Shown here piece after piece: positions 38,268 to 48,264 of a DNA stretch of 64,000 bases. The number at the start of each line of letters is the position of its first letter. Positions within the stretch are counted from its first letter, which is position 1. The DNA is from Stromatinia cepivora (Eukaryota > Ascomycota > Leotiomycetes > Helotiales > Sclerotiniaceae), in NCBI GenBank assembly GCA_014898415.1, contig RCTD01000035.1:372001-436000 (forward strand). The letters are read 5' to 3'. Made by a program: the position numbers and the translations under genes. The notes below the pieces were generated by a model, which searched no databases, was not told where the DNA came from, and worked only from the letters and a program-made list of their open reading frames with translations.

Positions 38268-39240
38268 TCATATAAATACAAAATTGTATTATTTGGATTA
38301 ACAAATAATCCTATAATCTATTAATATTATATAAATAATATTTTATTCGATTATCTAAATATCTTCTATATAATATACTTCAACGATATTCTAATCTATT
38401 CCAAAAACAAAAAAGAATATCAAATTTATATTAAACTAATTCTCGAATAATTAGAAACTATTGATCTACAAATAAATCTCAAAAAATATGAATTCAATAT
38501 TATATATATCAAATACTTAAGCTTTATTATCTCTACTAAAGAAATAAAAATGAACCTTAAAAAAATTGAGATAATTGAAAATTGGATCTTTTTGATAATA
38601 ATAAAAGAAACTCAATTATTCCTTAATTTTTATAATTTTTATCGATAATTTATTAAGGATTATAATATAATAATGAAACCTTTTAATGAATTCATTAAAA
38701 CAAATATTAAATTCGTATTCGACGAAATATACCAAAATATATTCAATATCTTAAAGAAAAAGTTTATCTTCATTCCACTCCTGCAATACTATAATTATCA
38801 ATTCTCTTATATATTCGAAACAAATATATCTAATAAAGTAATTGTTAGTATATTATTATAATAATATAACAAAGATTAATTTCCTATAATTTATTTCTTC
38901 AAAATCATAATTGTCGCTGAATTGAATTACAAAGTTTATAATAATGAAATACTATCAATCATTTGATTTTTCAATTATTGAAAAACGGAATTCACTGATT
39001 TATTATATAAAATCAAGGTTTATATCGATTATAAGGCCCTTGAATATTTCATGATTACTAAAACTCTTAATACCCAATAAATTCGCTGAATAAAAATTCT
39101 AATCGATTATAATTTCATTATTATATATTACTCTAGAAAAGATAATTCTTTTATTAATACTTTAATCTGTTGGACTGATAAATTGAACCTTCAGAACTAT
39201 ATTAAGAAGAAGAATCGCCTCTAATAATTTATTAAAAATA
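38268..39240 (+). pseudogene. Gypsy reverse transcriptase C-terminus and RNase H relic
   Basis: The frame interrupted at 30,022 resumes with EYKIVLFGLTNNP-like and YFNDILIYSKN sequence (the YxDD region, here with Asn for the first Asp). RNase H traces near 39,010-39,180 resemble DHKALEYFMTTK and a closing RPGKDN-like block. Stops are frequent. Confidence 0.82.
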
Positions 39241-39479
39241 ATCAAATTGATATCGAAATCATAAAAAAAGCTTTATAAAAACATTATTCAAACAAAACAG
39301 CAATTACTAATATCGATTTAAATGAAATCGCTCCTCGATTCGATCTAATTAATTATATTATCGAAACAAATAAAACTATAGATAATTTACTAATATTCAA
39401 AATACAAACTATTCAAAATCACAAATATATATTACTTCAAAATAGCCTTTTGTTTTACAATAACCATTTGATAATACCT

Positions 39480-40617
39480 GATATCAACAACCTTTGAATT
39501 TATCTGATTCATAAAATCTATAATTCCATTTTCATTATTCATTTTGGTATAAGCAAAACCTACCTTTTATTATCTCAATAATATTATTGACCCAAAATGC
39601 ACGATATTATAACCAGATATATACACAATTGTCATATTTACAAATGCAGCTCTGTTTTATATAATCATACCCCCGATTTATTATATCGATTTCCGATTCC
39701 TAATTGAATATGATAATATATTACTATAAATTATTATAGTTTTAATAAAGACAAATACAGATATAACAATATTTTAATCATTATTGATCGATTAACAAAG
39801 CAAATTATCTTTATATTTTGTTACAAATCAATCGATACTCAAATTTAAATACAATTATATCTTTATTATATATATCGATATTATAATCCCTTTGATATTA
39901 TAATATCAGATCATGGCCCTTAATTCATATCATAGTTCTAAAAGGAATTCAGCCAAATCCTAAGAATTGATTTCAAACTATCCATTATTTATTATCCCTA
40001 AACCGATAATCAAATTGAGATCTATAATTAATACCTTCAATAATGATTAAAACTGTTTATTAATTATTATCAAAACGATTAATCAGAATTCCTATTTATA
40101 ATGGATTACACACAATTTACTCTTCTATATGATTCCTTAGAAAGGCTTACATTCTACGAAACCCTATATAGGCATATACTGAAATATATATAGGAATAAA
40201 AGGAAGACGTTAATAAACCAATAAACGATATAAATAAATATAATGCCTGTATATATAGAATACAATAGATTAGTTTTTGTGTGAACAAAAAAAGGCTTAT
40301 TGCATGCCCAAGCCAAGATATCGAAATCTATGAATACTTATCAATATAAGATTGATTTCGATATCAGAGATTATATATAACTCAATATGAAAAATTACCT
40401 TATCCAAAGACTATTCAAGAAACTGGACTTCCCAATTCAAAAAAGATTCAAAATCATTGATCGATTTAGAAACTCTTTTAAACTCGAACTTCTGATTATA
40501 ATGAAAATTCATTCTGTTTTCCTTCCAAATCGATTATACAAGTTACATAACAATTCTTTTCCTAATCAAATATTCGAACCATTTCCGTTTATTAATATAA
40601 TTAATAATTCGGAATAG
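39480..40617 (+). pseudogene. Gypsy integrase relic
   Basis: Traces of the His/Cys zinc region (IHFGISKTYLLLSQ, NCHIYKCS), the core with IIIDRLTKQ and SDHGP, and a terminal open frame 40387-40617 with NSFKLELLIIMKIHSVFLPN, matching the conserved end of gypsy integrase (FRLELP..MKIHPVF type). Confidence 0.82.
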
Positions 40618-41564
40618 AAAATGAAAAAGATCTTAACAATAAAAAAAATATGAAAAACTTTATTATATAAAGTCTTATAGTTTAATAACAATACCGATCT
40701 TATCTAATATCCTACTTCCGATCTTAAAACATCATTATATCTCCTATGCGATTTTCACCTGGCCAATCTAATATTGCTTGGTCCTTTTAATCGATTAATT
40801 GATTAAATAAAGCTCTATAAAAATGGAAAGGATAATTATAATCATATAGATGACAATTCATTCATAAAACCAAAGGAAAGAAAAATGTTCTTCAATTCAA
40901 TAGATTAGATATTATAATTTTATAATAGTATATATATATACAATCATAAAAAAATTAAAAACCTATACAAATTTGAGGGAATTTGATTGTATATATATAT
41001 AATCCGAACTCCATACAATAGACAAGCTGTTATTACCAAAACAATATAAAAACAATATATTTCAAAAAACTTATATTTATAATCATTTCAAAAATCATAC
41101 AAAAAGAAACTTAAATATAGTAAAAACGAAATATAACGTTATCCTTATCGATTTCGTTCAATTTGATTAATTTGATCAATTTAATTGATTAATTTGATCG
41201 ATTTCGGAATTAACTATATTAATCATTTATTATCATTATACTATAATTCAACCTTTTTCCCTTTTCTATTGAAACTTTTTCCTTTCAAAAATTCCTTAAA
41301 TCAAGGAGAATACAAATCAATATTAATTTAATCAATTGATAAATGATTTAGTCGATTTGATCAATTCATTTGTCATTTTGATCAATTTGATCGATAATTT
41401 TGGTCAATTTAATTAATTTCCATTAAATTGATCAAATCAACCAAAATGACTAATCTAATTGATTTAAAGCTTATAAACCTTTACAAAACCTGGTTTTCGA
41501 TGAAATAGTAATGGAACAAAGAACTGAAACATTTAAAGGCGAGCTTTTCCGAAGGAGGGGGTAG
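40618..41564 (+). other. Gypsy 3' untranslated region
   Basis: No frame. Contains a long stretch of short direct and inverted repeats built on AATTTGATCAATTTGATTGATT (about 41,150-41,460). Ends with a purine tract GAAGGAGGGGGTAG (41551-41564) directly before the LTR, a good polypurine tract. Confidence 0.7.
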
Positions 41565-41846
41565 TGTTACGAATCGTGAACTATAGGAGGTTAATCATAT
41601 GATATCTTTTATTTCTCATATCAATTTATGAGCTGATCATTTGTATATATACATTACGAATCATACGATTTAGTATAGTAAAATGGTAACCCTAATAACG
41701 TATACACACAACCCTGCAGTCCACAAATGGATATTTGTGTATATATATCTAATCGCTTTTTACAAGTCATAGTTCTTCAATTATAGATTCTAAAGAACAT
41801 AATTGACCCTGTTTATTCAGCTCTACTACGGCTCTTGTGCGTCACA
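41565..41846 (+). repeat. Gypsy LTR, outer 3' copy
   Basis: 282 bp. The left part is AT-converted while the final 100 bp (CCCTGTTTATTCAGCTCTAC to GTGCGTCACA) are almost identical to the unmutated solo LTRs, so the RIP footprint ends inside this LTR. Confidence 0.92.
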
Positions 41847-43262
41847 AAAGCTAAATATAATTACTTTCAAAATATAATCATTAATCATTCAAATATACTT
41901 TTTTCACTCTGCTTAGAATAGAAATATAATACTAAAGTATATTCCAAATAATTTAGAGTTTTTTTAATAAATATATAATTATTGATAATAATATCCTTTA
42001 TAAAAAAAACTATATTAAGAGTTTTTTTTTTTCAATAATAAATAACCCTTTTTCAATTTATATAGAATATCCTTGAATACGGAATTATCATTTTTATAAT
42101 TCTATTTAATATTTCTCTAATCCTTTTTACCTTTTTATAATTATCGAAAGATCATAATAATAGAATCGATAAAATCTTTATAATAATCGAATGATCGTTG
42201 CGAGAGCTCTTGTTGGCTCTACAGACTTTATATACTGTAGATTCGTAGCCGGTACCATATACAGATGGGAATTCGACTTTTTGCCGATCATATAAATACC
42301 TAGATAGATATCTCCTGATAATCAAAAACCAAAGAAAAATACATAACTCGTAATCTCTCGCTAATATATCAGTGTTATGAGACCTCATTGAAAATGTATA
42401 TTGAAAATGATGCGTAGAATGAATGAATGGATATGGATTAGTATATATATTATTATATATTATTATGTGATGTGATGTAATGTGATGTATTGTATTGTAT
42501 TGAATAGTATAGTATACCACCTGTAAGATAAGAACATATCAAAATCCATCGATCATCTCATCATCCATTCTACTCTATCTAATAACTAATAACTGAAAAA
42601 CGTAGGTACACGTACACAGACACAGACACTCACTATTCTATCTATTCAATTCTTTCACACTTCCAAGGTTCATTCATTCAGCTTCCATTGTTATTCTCAA
42701 TTTACTACACACACACACACATAGACACACGCACGTACTATAGTACTGCCAAATATCTATCTTTCCCTTTTCCACCCTCTCCCTTCCTTTCCATTCCTTT
42801 CCTCCCTCACAGACCCATCTCCTTCTATAGCTGTATGCGCATGCTAACCCCCTCATCCTTATATATCCTCGCATTAGCTCTTTAGCGAAAGTAATCTTGG
42901 GTATCTCATTCGTATTTACAAAAAAATACTTTGGGTATGTACGAGAACCGATTAAGAAGAACAGAAATGTAAACAAAAAGAAAGACCAAAACGAATAAAC
43001 AAGTCAAGTAGTAGCAATGGTAGCTAGAATTTCCATTCCTTCCCAGATCCTCCCTCGCTCCGTCCCAATTTGTTATGAAAGCAAATGCGCCATCGCAATG
43101 CCCATTTATACCAGAACACCAAACCCTTTGATACTCATTGCCCAAGACCAACCCGGAACAAACGAAAGAAAATATGCGTTGTGATGCAAGTTTATGAGTG
43201 GTGATATAACCCCTTGATTCGTACAAAATCTCTCTTCCTCCCTTCCCGCTATCCATTTGCCC
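41847..43262. other. Intergenic; AT-rich edge then ordinary sequence
   Basis: AT-rich until about 42,150, then normal composition. A short CA run lies at 42,704-42,719. No supported gene; probably includes the 3' region of the next minus-strand gene. Confidence 0.5.
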
Positions 43263-45599
43263 TTACGAACGTGTCTGCAACCTTGAAGTAAAAGTTGAAA
43301 CCCACGGACTAGTAGGTGGAGCAATCGGTACCGACTCTGGCCTTTCATCTCTCGTCTTTGGCACCGGAATTCCCCTCGGTTCCCCCGAGGCGAAAAGCGC
43401 GAATTGAATATCTTGAGTTAAATCCTTCAATTGTTCATCCGTCTCTGTCGGTACATCAAGAAGATCTCCCTTATCCATATGTTGTTCGGCGGCCGCTCTC
43501 CTCGCTTCTCTCAGGAGACTCGCGCCGATGGCTGACATCCCCTCGTTATCGATTTCGACATCATCATCGTCGTCAAATTCGTCCGGTGCTAAGACACGAG
43601 GTGCAAGAGGCCCTATATCGCTGGTTTTTACTCGGTAGTCCAATGCTCGTTTTCCTTCATTGATGAGTTCTTCGGTCCAGCCTAGACATTTCTTAAGGCT
43701 TTGATTCATTTTTTGACTATCAATGAGTAGCTGTTGATGTTTTGATAAATCAAGGCGTAATCTTTTTTCATCTTTCTTTCGATGTTTGAGATCGTGTTCT
43801 GCTACCGCACCAGGACTTAATGTTCCATCATCAATGAAATCTTCTTCAGAACTCATGCCCTCTTCCTCCTCATCTTCCTCGTCTTCTAGATCATAATTTT
43901 CCTGACTATTAACTGATAGATCGTTGCCCTCTTTCTCATCTAGGACCGACAAAGCTCCACTCGTTGCACGTGGCGATGCCCTTGTGGCCATAGATAAACG
44001 ACCGGAACGACTCAGTCGTTTATATCTTCGTAGTTCAGCTGTCTGTTTCCTCATTTCTCGTTCTAAAGTTCGATTTATAGCCGCAAGGGATGAATTCGTG
44101 ATCTCCAGATCTAACACCTTTCTTTCGTTCCGTGCAATCGCCGCTAATTCGTTCATGCGTTCTATCGAACCTCCGGCTTTGAGGACTTCTTCTTTTACTT
44201 CCCCTTCAGAAGAAATCGACTCACTGTCCTCACCATCATCCTCATCTTCATCCTCGTCTTCACTTTCCCCTTCTTCTTCATCTTCCTTTTCCTCACCTTC
44301 CAGAATCTCATCCGTATGTGCTATCGAAGCCGGACTTGATGGCTCCGTTATCGTGATTGGATTTGGTACATCCACAGAATGGCCCCCCGATGAAACCTTC
44401 CTTGCTAATACCAATCTCTCCATAGATGATCCTGTACTTGTTGTTCGTTGATGGCCATATCCTCCATCTGTACTTGTTCTCCTTGAATGTGTGATATTAA
44501 TATTATTTGCCGATTGCCCACGCAGGCCAGCCTTTGGTCGAGGTAAAACAGGAGAAGCCAGTGGGGTTGGAGACCTGACTGATGAAATTGAGGCATATTG
44601 AGTATTTGATTTTTGTGGTGATGTAGGTCGTTGCGAAGGGGATGTCGTAACATTTGCTAGTCGTGGTGATGTGACTCGAGAATTAGTCGAGAGAACCGAA
44701 CTTGGGCGAGGAGGCGCAAAGTGTGGTGAAGGTGATAATCCTATTTCTGGAGTGCCATTGGCATGAAAGAATTTCGCATGTCCTCTTTCTTCTCCAATAG
44801 TTGATCCTACCGTCAATGTTCCAGGACGAGGTGACGGTTTCTTGGGAACTTTATCTCCGTTGGCATGGAAGAATGTCGAGGTCTTTTTAGTGTGCGAAGA
44901 TTTTGTTTGTTGTGAACTGTGACTTTGCGGTTTTACATCACTGGCAAAAAAGAATTTGGAGTCCGCAGAAGACTGTGATGATTGTGAATAATTCAAATCC
45001 GAATTAGAGGGACTGAATGTTACTGATGCTCGTTTAGATGTATCCTTTTCCAAACCAGAGATACCCAATCCGGAGCCATTATGTGTAGGATCGTATAATC
45101 GGGGAGTTTCGGAAGGTGTGGAGGTTCCTGATGGTGAATTGTTTGAAGTATCAAATCGAGTTTTTCTTGTGCTAGATCTTGCCGTTATGTTGTTACTATT
45201 CAGGAATGTAGAAACGGGAGTTGATAAATCTTCTTTCGCATTATTTGGTGTAGTATTTTCTGAACGTGATTGTCTTGAAAGAGGTCTTGCAGAAACTTTT
45301 GGTGTCAATGGAGGTTTGGGTTTAATTCCTCTGTTCGCAGAAGCACTTAAAGTTGGTGCCAATGGTCGATTGGTATTTGGCTTATCGTATGAAGGCATAT
45401 TTGGATTAGCACTTTTGGCGGTCAACTGCGCAGAATCTTTCTGCGAAACAACTCGCATTATGACATTATTGTGATCTATGGTCGATAGAGACTTTCGATA
45501 AGAAGTCGGTGAAGTCTTTCGAGGTGGTAAAGGTAAAGATGTGGATTTTGAATGTAAAGTTGGGGTAGATGTAGTGGTTGGTAGGTTGAAGGGCCACTG
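43263..45599 (-). CDS. Disordered coiled-coil protein with repeated FFHANG-like motif (unknown function)
   Basis: The frame is open upstream of the ATG at 45458 as far as a probable splice acceptor at about 45,600 (TTATTCTCAG, branch ACTAAT), so the true first exon lies further upstream and was not placed. From 45458 it codes 731 residues. Residues 1-380 are Ser/Thr/Pro-rich and hold three copies of a short motif: KFFFASD (168), TFFHANG (195) and KFFHANG (229). An acidic stretch precedes a coiled-coil region (about 425-475, NRTLEREMRKQTAELRRYKR). Conserved in filamentous fungi as I recall; function not known to me. A scaffold or cytoskeletal role is only a guess from the architecture. Confidence 0.72.
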   Translation of the reverse strand, partial: QWPFNLPTTTSTPTLHSKSTSLPLPPRKTSPTSYRKSLSTIDHNNVIMRVVSQKDSAQLTAKSANPNMPSYDKPNTNRPLAPTLSASANRGIKPKPPLTPKVSARPLSRQSRSENTTPNNAKEDLSTPVSTFLNSNNITARSSTRKTRFDTSNNSPSGTSTPSETPRLYDPTHNGSGLGISGLEKDTSKRASVTFSPSNSDLNYSQSSQSSADSKFFFASDVKPQSHSSQQTKSSHTKKTSTFFHANGDKVPKKPSPRPGTLTVGSTIGEERGHAKFFHANGTPEIGLSPSPHFAPPRPSSVLSTNSRVTSPRLANVTTSPSQRPTSPQKSNTQYASISSVRSPTPLASPVLPRPKAGLRGQSANNINITHSRRTSTDGGYGHQRTTSTGSSMERLVLARKVSSGGHSVDVPNPITITEPSSPASIAHTDEILEGEEKEDEEEGESEDEDEDEDDGEDSESISSEGEVKEEVLKAGGSIERMNELAAIARNERKVLDLEITNSSLAAINRTLEREMRKQTAELRRYKRLSRSGRLSMATRASPRATSGALSVLDEKEGNDLSVNSQENYDLEDEEDEEEEGMSSEEDFIDDGTLSPGAVAEHDLKHRKKDEKRLRLDLSKHQQLLIDSQKMNQSLKKCLGWTEELINEGKRALDYRVKTSDIGPLAPRVLAPDEFDDDDDVEIDNEGMSAIGASLLREARRAAAEQHMDKGDLLDVPTETDEQLKDLTQDIQFALFASGEPRGIPVPKTRDERPESVPIAPPTSPWVSTFTSRLQTRS

Positions 45600-46776
45600 A
45601 GAATAAGGCGGGCTTCTTCATTAGTATCTGGGCAAAAGTACTAAAATAGGAGTCTATGATAACATCAGATGAATGAATATCCACAATTCTTCATTAATTG
45701 AAACGGTATATATATCAACATAAATTTGAATTTGAATTGTATGACGAAGGATAAATTTTTGATACTTTTTATAGCTAACATTATTGTACTTTGAAGTTTG
45801 TGTAAACAAGAGTGTGTTTACTTTCTACTCGTGTTTTGTTTTCCTTACCATTTACAACTACCTAGTACCTACACCAAGATCTCTCTACTATTCCATTCCT
45901 CTATTTCCCATTCAAAATCTTCAAACAAGGCTGATATCAAATCTAATCATCGATATTGCTTCTTATACATCCTCTAATTGCACATTCATGCGATGAAGCG
46001 GGTATCATATGGCAACCCATCTTGGAAAATTCCAACAAAAGACAAAACCTATGATGATGATAATAACCCCTCATCTCATTACTCACTCAACTGGTGACTA
46101 CTAGGTAATCAATCATACAAGTATCTTAACCTACCATAGTTTCAATCCTTCTAGAAAGATTAGAAGATCATGGGGAACGACAAGCTGACTTATCTAAGGA
46201 TATCTCTCCTTGTTTGGTAACACCTAATCCACAAGGATTTTCCCTTGTTGTCCCATGCAAAGTGGTGTTGTACATACTTTTAAGGCTTAGAGCTATAACT
46301 GATAGGTGATAGTGGATTTGTTGCTCATTTTTGGCTTACTTATAGCTCATCAACCATGTCAACGAGGGGAATAGAATACGTATTGATGAAGATATACTCT
46401 ACTGGCTCTAGACTAGAGCTTTAAGATATTGTAAGGACTATGCAAAAAATACGAGGTGATATTAAGGAGAAACATCCATTAACATCCATTAACATCTATT
46501 AACATCCAAAAAAAAAAAAGATATAAATAAACAATCCCTCCATATCATCCCAAAAAAGAATCATACAAAGCGGGTCCCTAAAATCCACCCGGTGGTCACG
46601 AATCTCACAGCCTAGCCAAAAGGGTCCTTCCCACTTACCGAGAAACTTGTCAATGAATTTTTGATTTTTGTGACCGAGGCTGTCCAGGTGAGGCACATAC
46701 AAATCCCCTTACATGATATAATTACCTAGTACACCACGTTAAACATCAGTCACTCACTCAATCCACATTCTTTACC
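45600..46776. promoter_or_regulatory. Divergent upstream region
   Basis: About 1.2 kb between divergent genes; should contain the missing first exon of the coiled-coil gene. A short tandem AACATCCATT repeat lies near 46,470-46,507. No other gene is supported. Confidence 0.45.
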
Positions 46777-47925
46777 ATGGTCCTTATAGGACTCGGTCTC
46801 CTGATAGCATCAGTATCCTTTTTATGTTATAAACATTCTCCTGCGACGTGGTGGGTCTTTCTGGGGAGATTGCGACCGGTTATTGGTATTCGGGATGGAG
46901 GGAAAGAAGAAGATGTTGCGCCTGGGATTATAGGTGTTGATGAGGGGAAAAAGGAAGATGGAGGGAAGGATTATTCAAGGTCGCTATCTGCAGAGGCAAG
47001 GACGTTGGAGAATGAAGAAAATGCAAAGGTGGAAAAGTCTACGAATGCGCCGAGTTTGCAAATCACAGAACCGCTCCGAGATGCGACGACTATAGAGAGT
47101 AAGAGTATGCCACCACCTATTATGCCGCCGCCCAGCAAAGCAGCACTCGACCGCGCCGCCATGCCACCACCACCTCTATTTAAAAAACCCGCACTGCCAA
47201 ACAAAAGACCCTCCTCTCCAACTACACCCCGCGCAAACGCCTCCCAGCCTTCTCCCACCTCCAACATCCCCAGCTTCTCCCTCGACGGCGCAAACGCTTC
47301 ATCCGAAGAACCCGAGATCCCCTCTTTTCCCGCCGCAAACTCCGCACAGCGTGCATCAGGCGGTACACGAACAGTCCCACGATTAAACGCCTTCCCAACC
47401 TCCACACCCTCTCTCGCCGCCCCCTCCCGCGGCCCCATCCCCAACCGTTCACCCCTCCCAAACCGCACACCCACTTCATCTCTCGCCGCACCATCCCTCG
47501 CGCCACCCCCGACCCACACCTCGATCCCCCAGAAACCACGCAAAAAGGTCCTCCTAACCCCCAACCACTCCCCCCTCGACTGGGCGCGCCTAACCTCCTC
47601 CCCCACCTCCAACCTCCGGGGTCTCCCCCCCTCCACCCCCTATCTCCGCGTTCCTCCTTCCCTGCTCAAACAATTCACCGGTCGAAAAGGTAAAGATGCG
47701 TGGACGGTTCTCGGCGGCAAAGTATATAACATCACACCTTATTTACCGTATCATCCAGGCGGCGAACCGGAATTATTGAAATGTGCGGGCAGAGATGGGA
47801 CTAGGCTTTTTGGGGAGGTGCATCCGTGGGTTAATTGGGAGGGCATGTTGGAGGCGTGTTTGGTGGGGATTAGTGTGGGTGAGGAGGAGTTTGAGGGGGG
47901 TGGTGGGTTGGAGGATATGGATTAG
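46777..47925 (+). CDS. Membrane-anchored cytochrome b5-domain protein (Irc21-like)
   Basis: An intronless 382-residue protein. The N-terminus is a membrane segment (VLIGLGLLIASVSFLCY). Residues about 70-280 are Pro/Ser/Ala-rich and disordered. The C-terminal cytochrome b5 fold (about 292-370) starts LLKQFTGRKGKDAWTVLGGK and has both heme ligands: His in YHPGG and His in GEVHPWVN. The compact b5 domain and HPGG context resemble yeast Irc21 and the b5 part of Ncb5or. An electron acceptor partner cannot be named from sequence. GC-rich, C-rich codon use in the linker differs from its neighbours. Confidence 0.82.
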   Translation: MVLIGLGLLIASVSFLCYKHSPATWWVFLGRLRPVIGIRDGGKEEDVAPGIIGVDEGKKEDGGKDYSRSLSAEARTLENEENAKVEKSTNAPSLQITEPLRDATTIESKSMPPPIMPPPSKAALDRAAMPPPPLFKKPALPNKRPSSPTTPRANASQPSPTSNIPSFSLDGANASSEEPEIPSFPAANSAQRASGGTRTVPRLNAFPTSTPSLAAPSRGPIPNRSPLPNRTPTSSLAAPSLAPPPTHTSIPQKPRKKVLLTPNHSPLDWARLTSSPTSNLRGLPPSTPYLRVPPSLLKQFTGRKGKDAWTVLGGKVYNITPYLPYHPGGEPELLKCAGRDGTRLFGEVHPWVNWEGMLEACLVGISVGEEEFEGGGGLEDMD

Positions 47926-48264
47926 GGGAGGGGTGGAGGAATAATGTTGGGTGGGACTTGTTGATATGCATGTTTTAGTGGTGTTGGGCGTATGAGGAGA
48001 CTAGATGATAAGGTTTGGATTCTGCATAGATGAGCGTATAATTCCATGTGTGTGGATAAGGGCTGTATTACATAGACAGACAGACAGGCAGATATATAGA
48101 GACGGAGATAATGTCTCTAGTATGAATTACAACATAAGAATAAATCCATTGTGCAACAAATTAAATCACACTAGATCATCAAACACCTCCCAAAATATAA
48201 CTCCATCCCTCATAAAACCACCTCGTCTCTCTTCTCCCTTCTTCCCCTATATCTCCTCCCACCC
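47926..48264. other. Intergenic between convergent genes
   Basis: 3' regions of the b5 gene (+) and NBS1 (-). Contains a short GACA-type repeat near 48,076-48,095. Confidence 0.5.

Larger units (their letters stand above)
24571..41846 (+). mobile_element. Degenerate Ty3/gypsy LTR retrotransposon with nested insertions
   Basis: Outer LTRs are 24571-24852 and 41565-41846 (282 bp each, TGTCACGAATCG..GTGCGTCACA in the least mutated copies). Reverse transcriptase, RNase H and integrase relics lie in the same orientation with Ty3/gypsy order. The flanking five bases are aaaat (left) and aaagc (right), which differ only by RIP-type transitions and so may be the decayed target duplication. Subtracting the solo LTR with its duplication (287 bp), the copia element with its duplication (8,250 bp) and the internal tandem duplication (1,696 bp) from 17,276 bp leaves about 7.0 kb, a normal size. 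Stops in every domain and high TpA content indicate inactivation by RIP. Confidence 0.85.

Noticed and set aside
43924..44451. 175-codon + strand frame inside the coiled-coil gene
   Set aside because: Ser-rich mirror of the acidic region of the minus-strand gene.
46499..46702. 67-codon minus-strand frame with GKWEGPFWLG
   Set aside because: Faintly resembles a transposon integrase tail, but too short and isolated to call.
46971..47636. 221-codon minus-strand frame inside the cytochrome b5 gene
   Set aside because: Produced by GC-rich proline codons of the real gene; no homology and the b5 frame is clearly coding.
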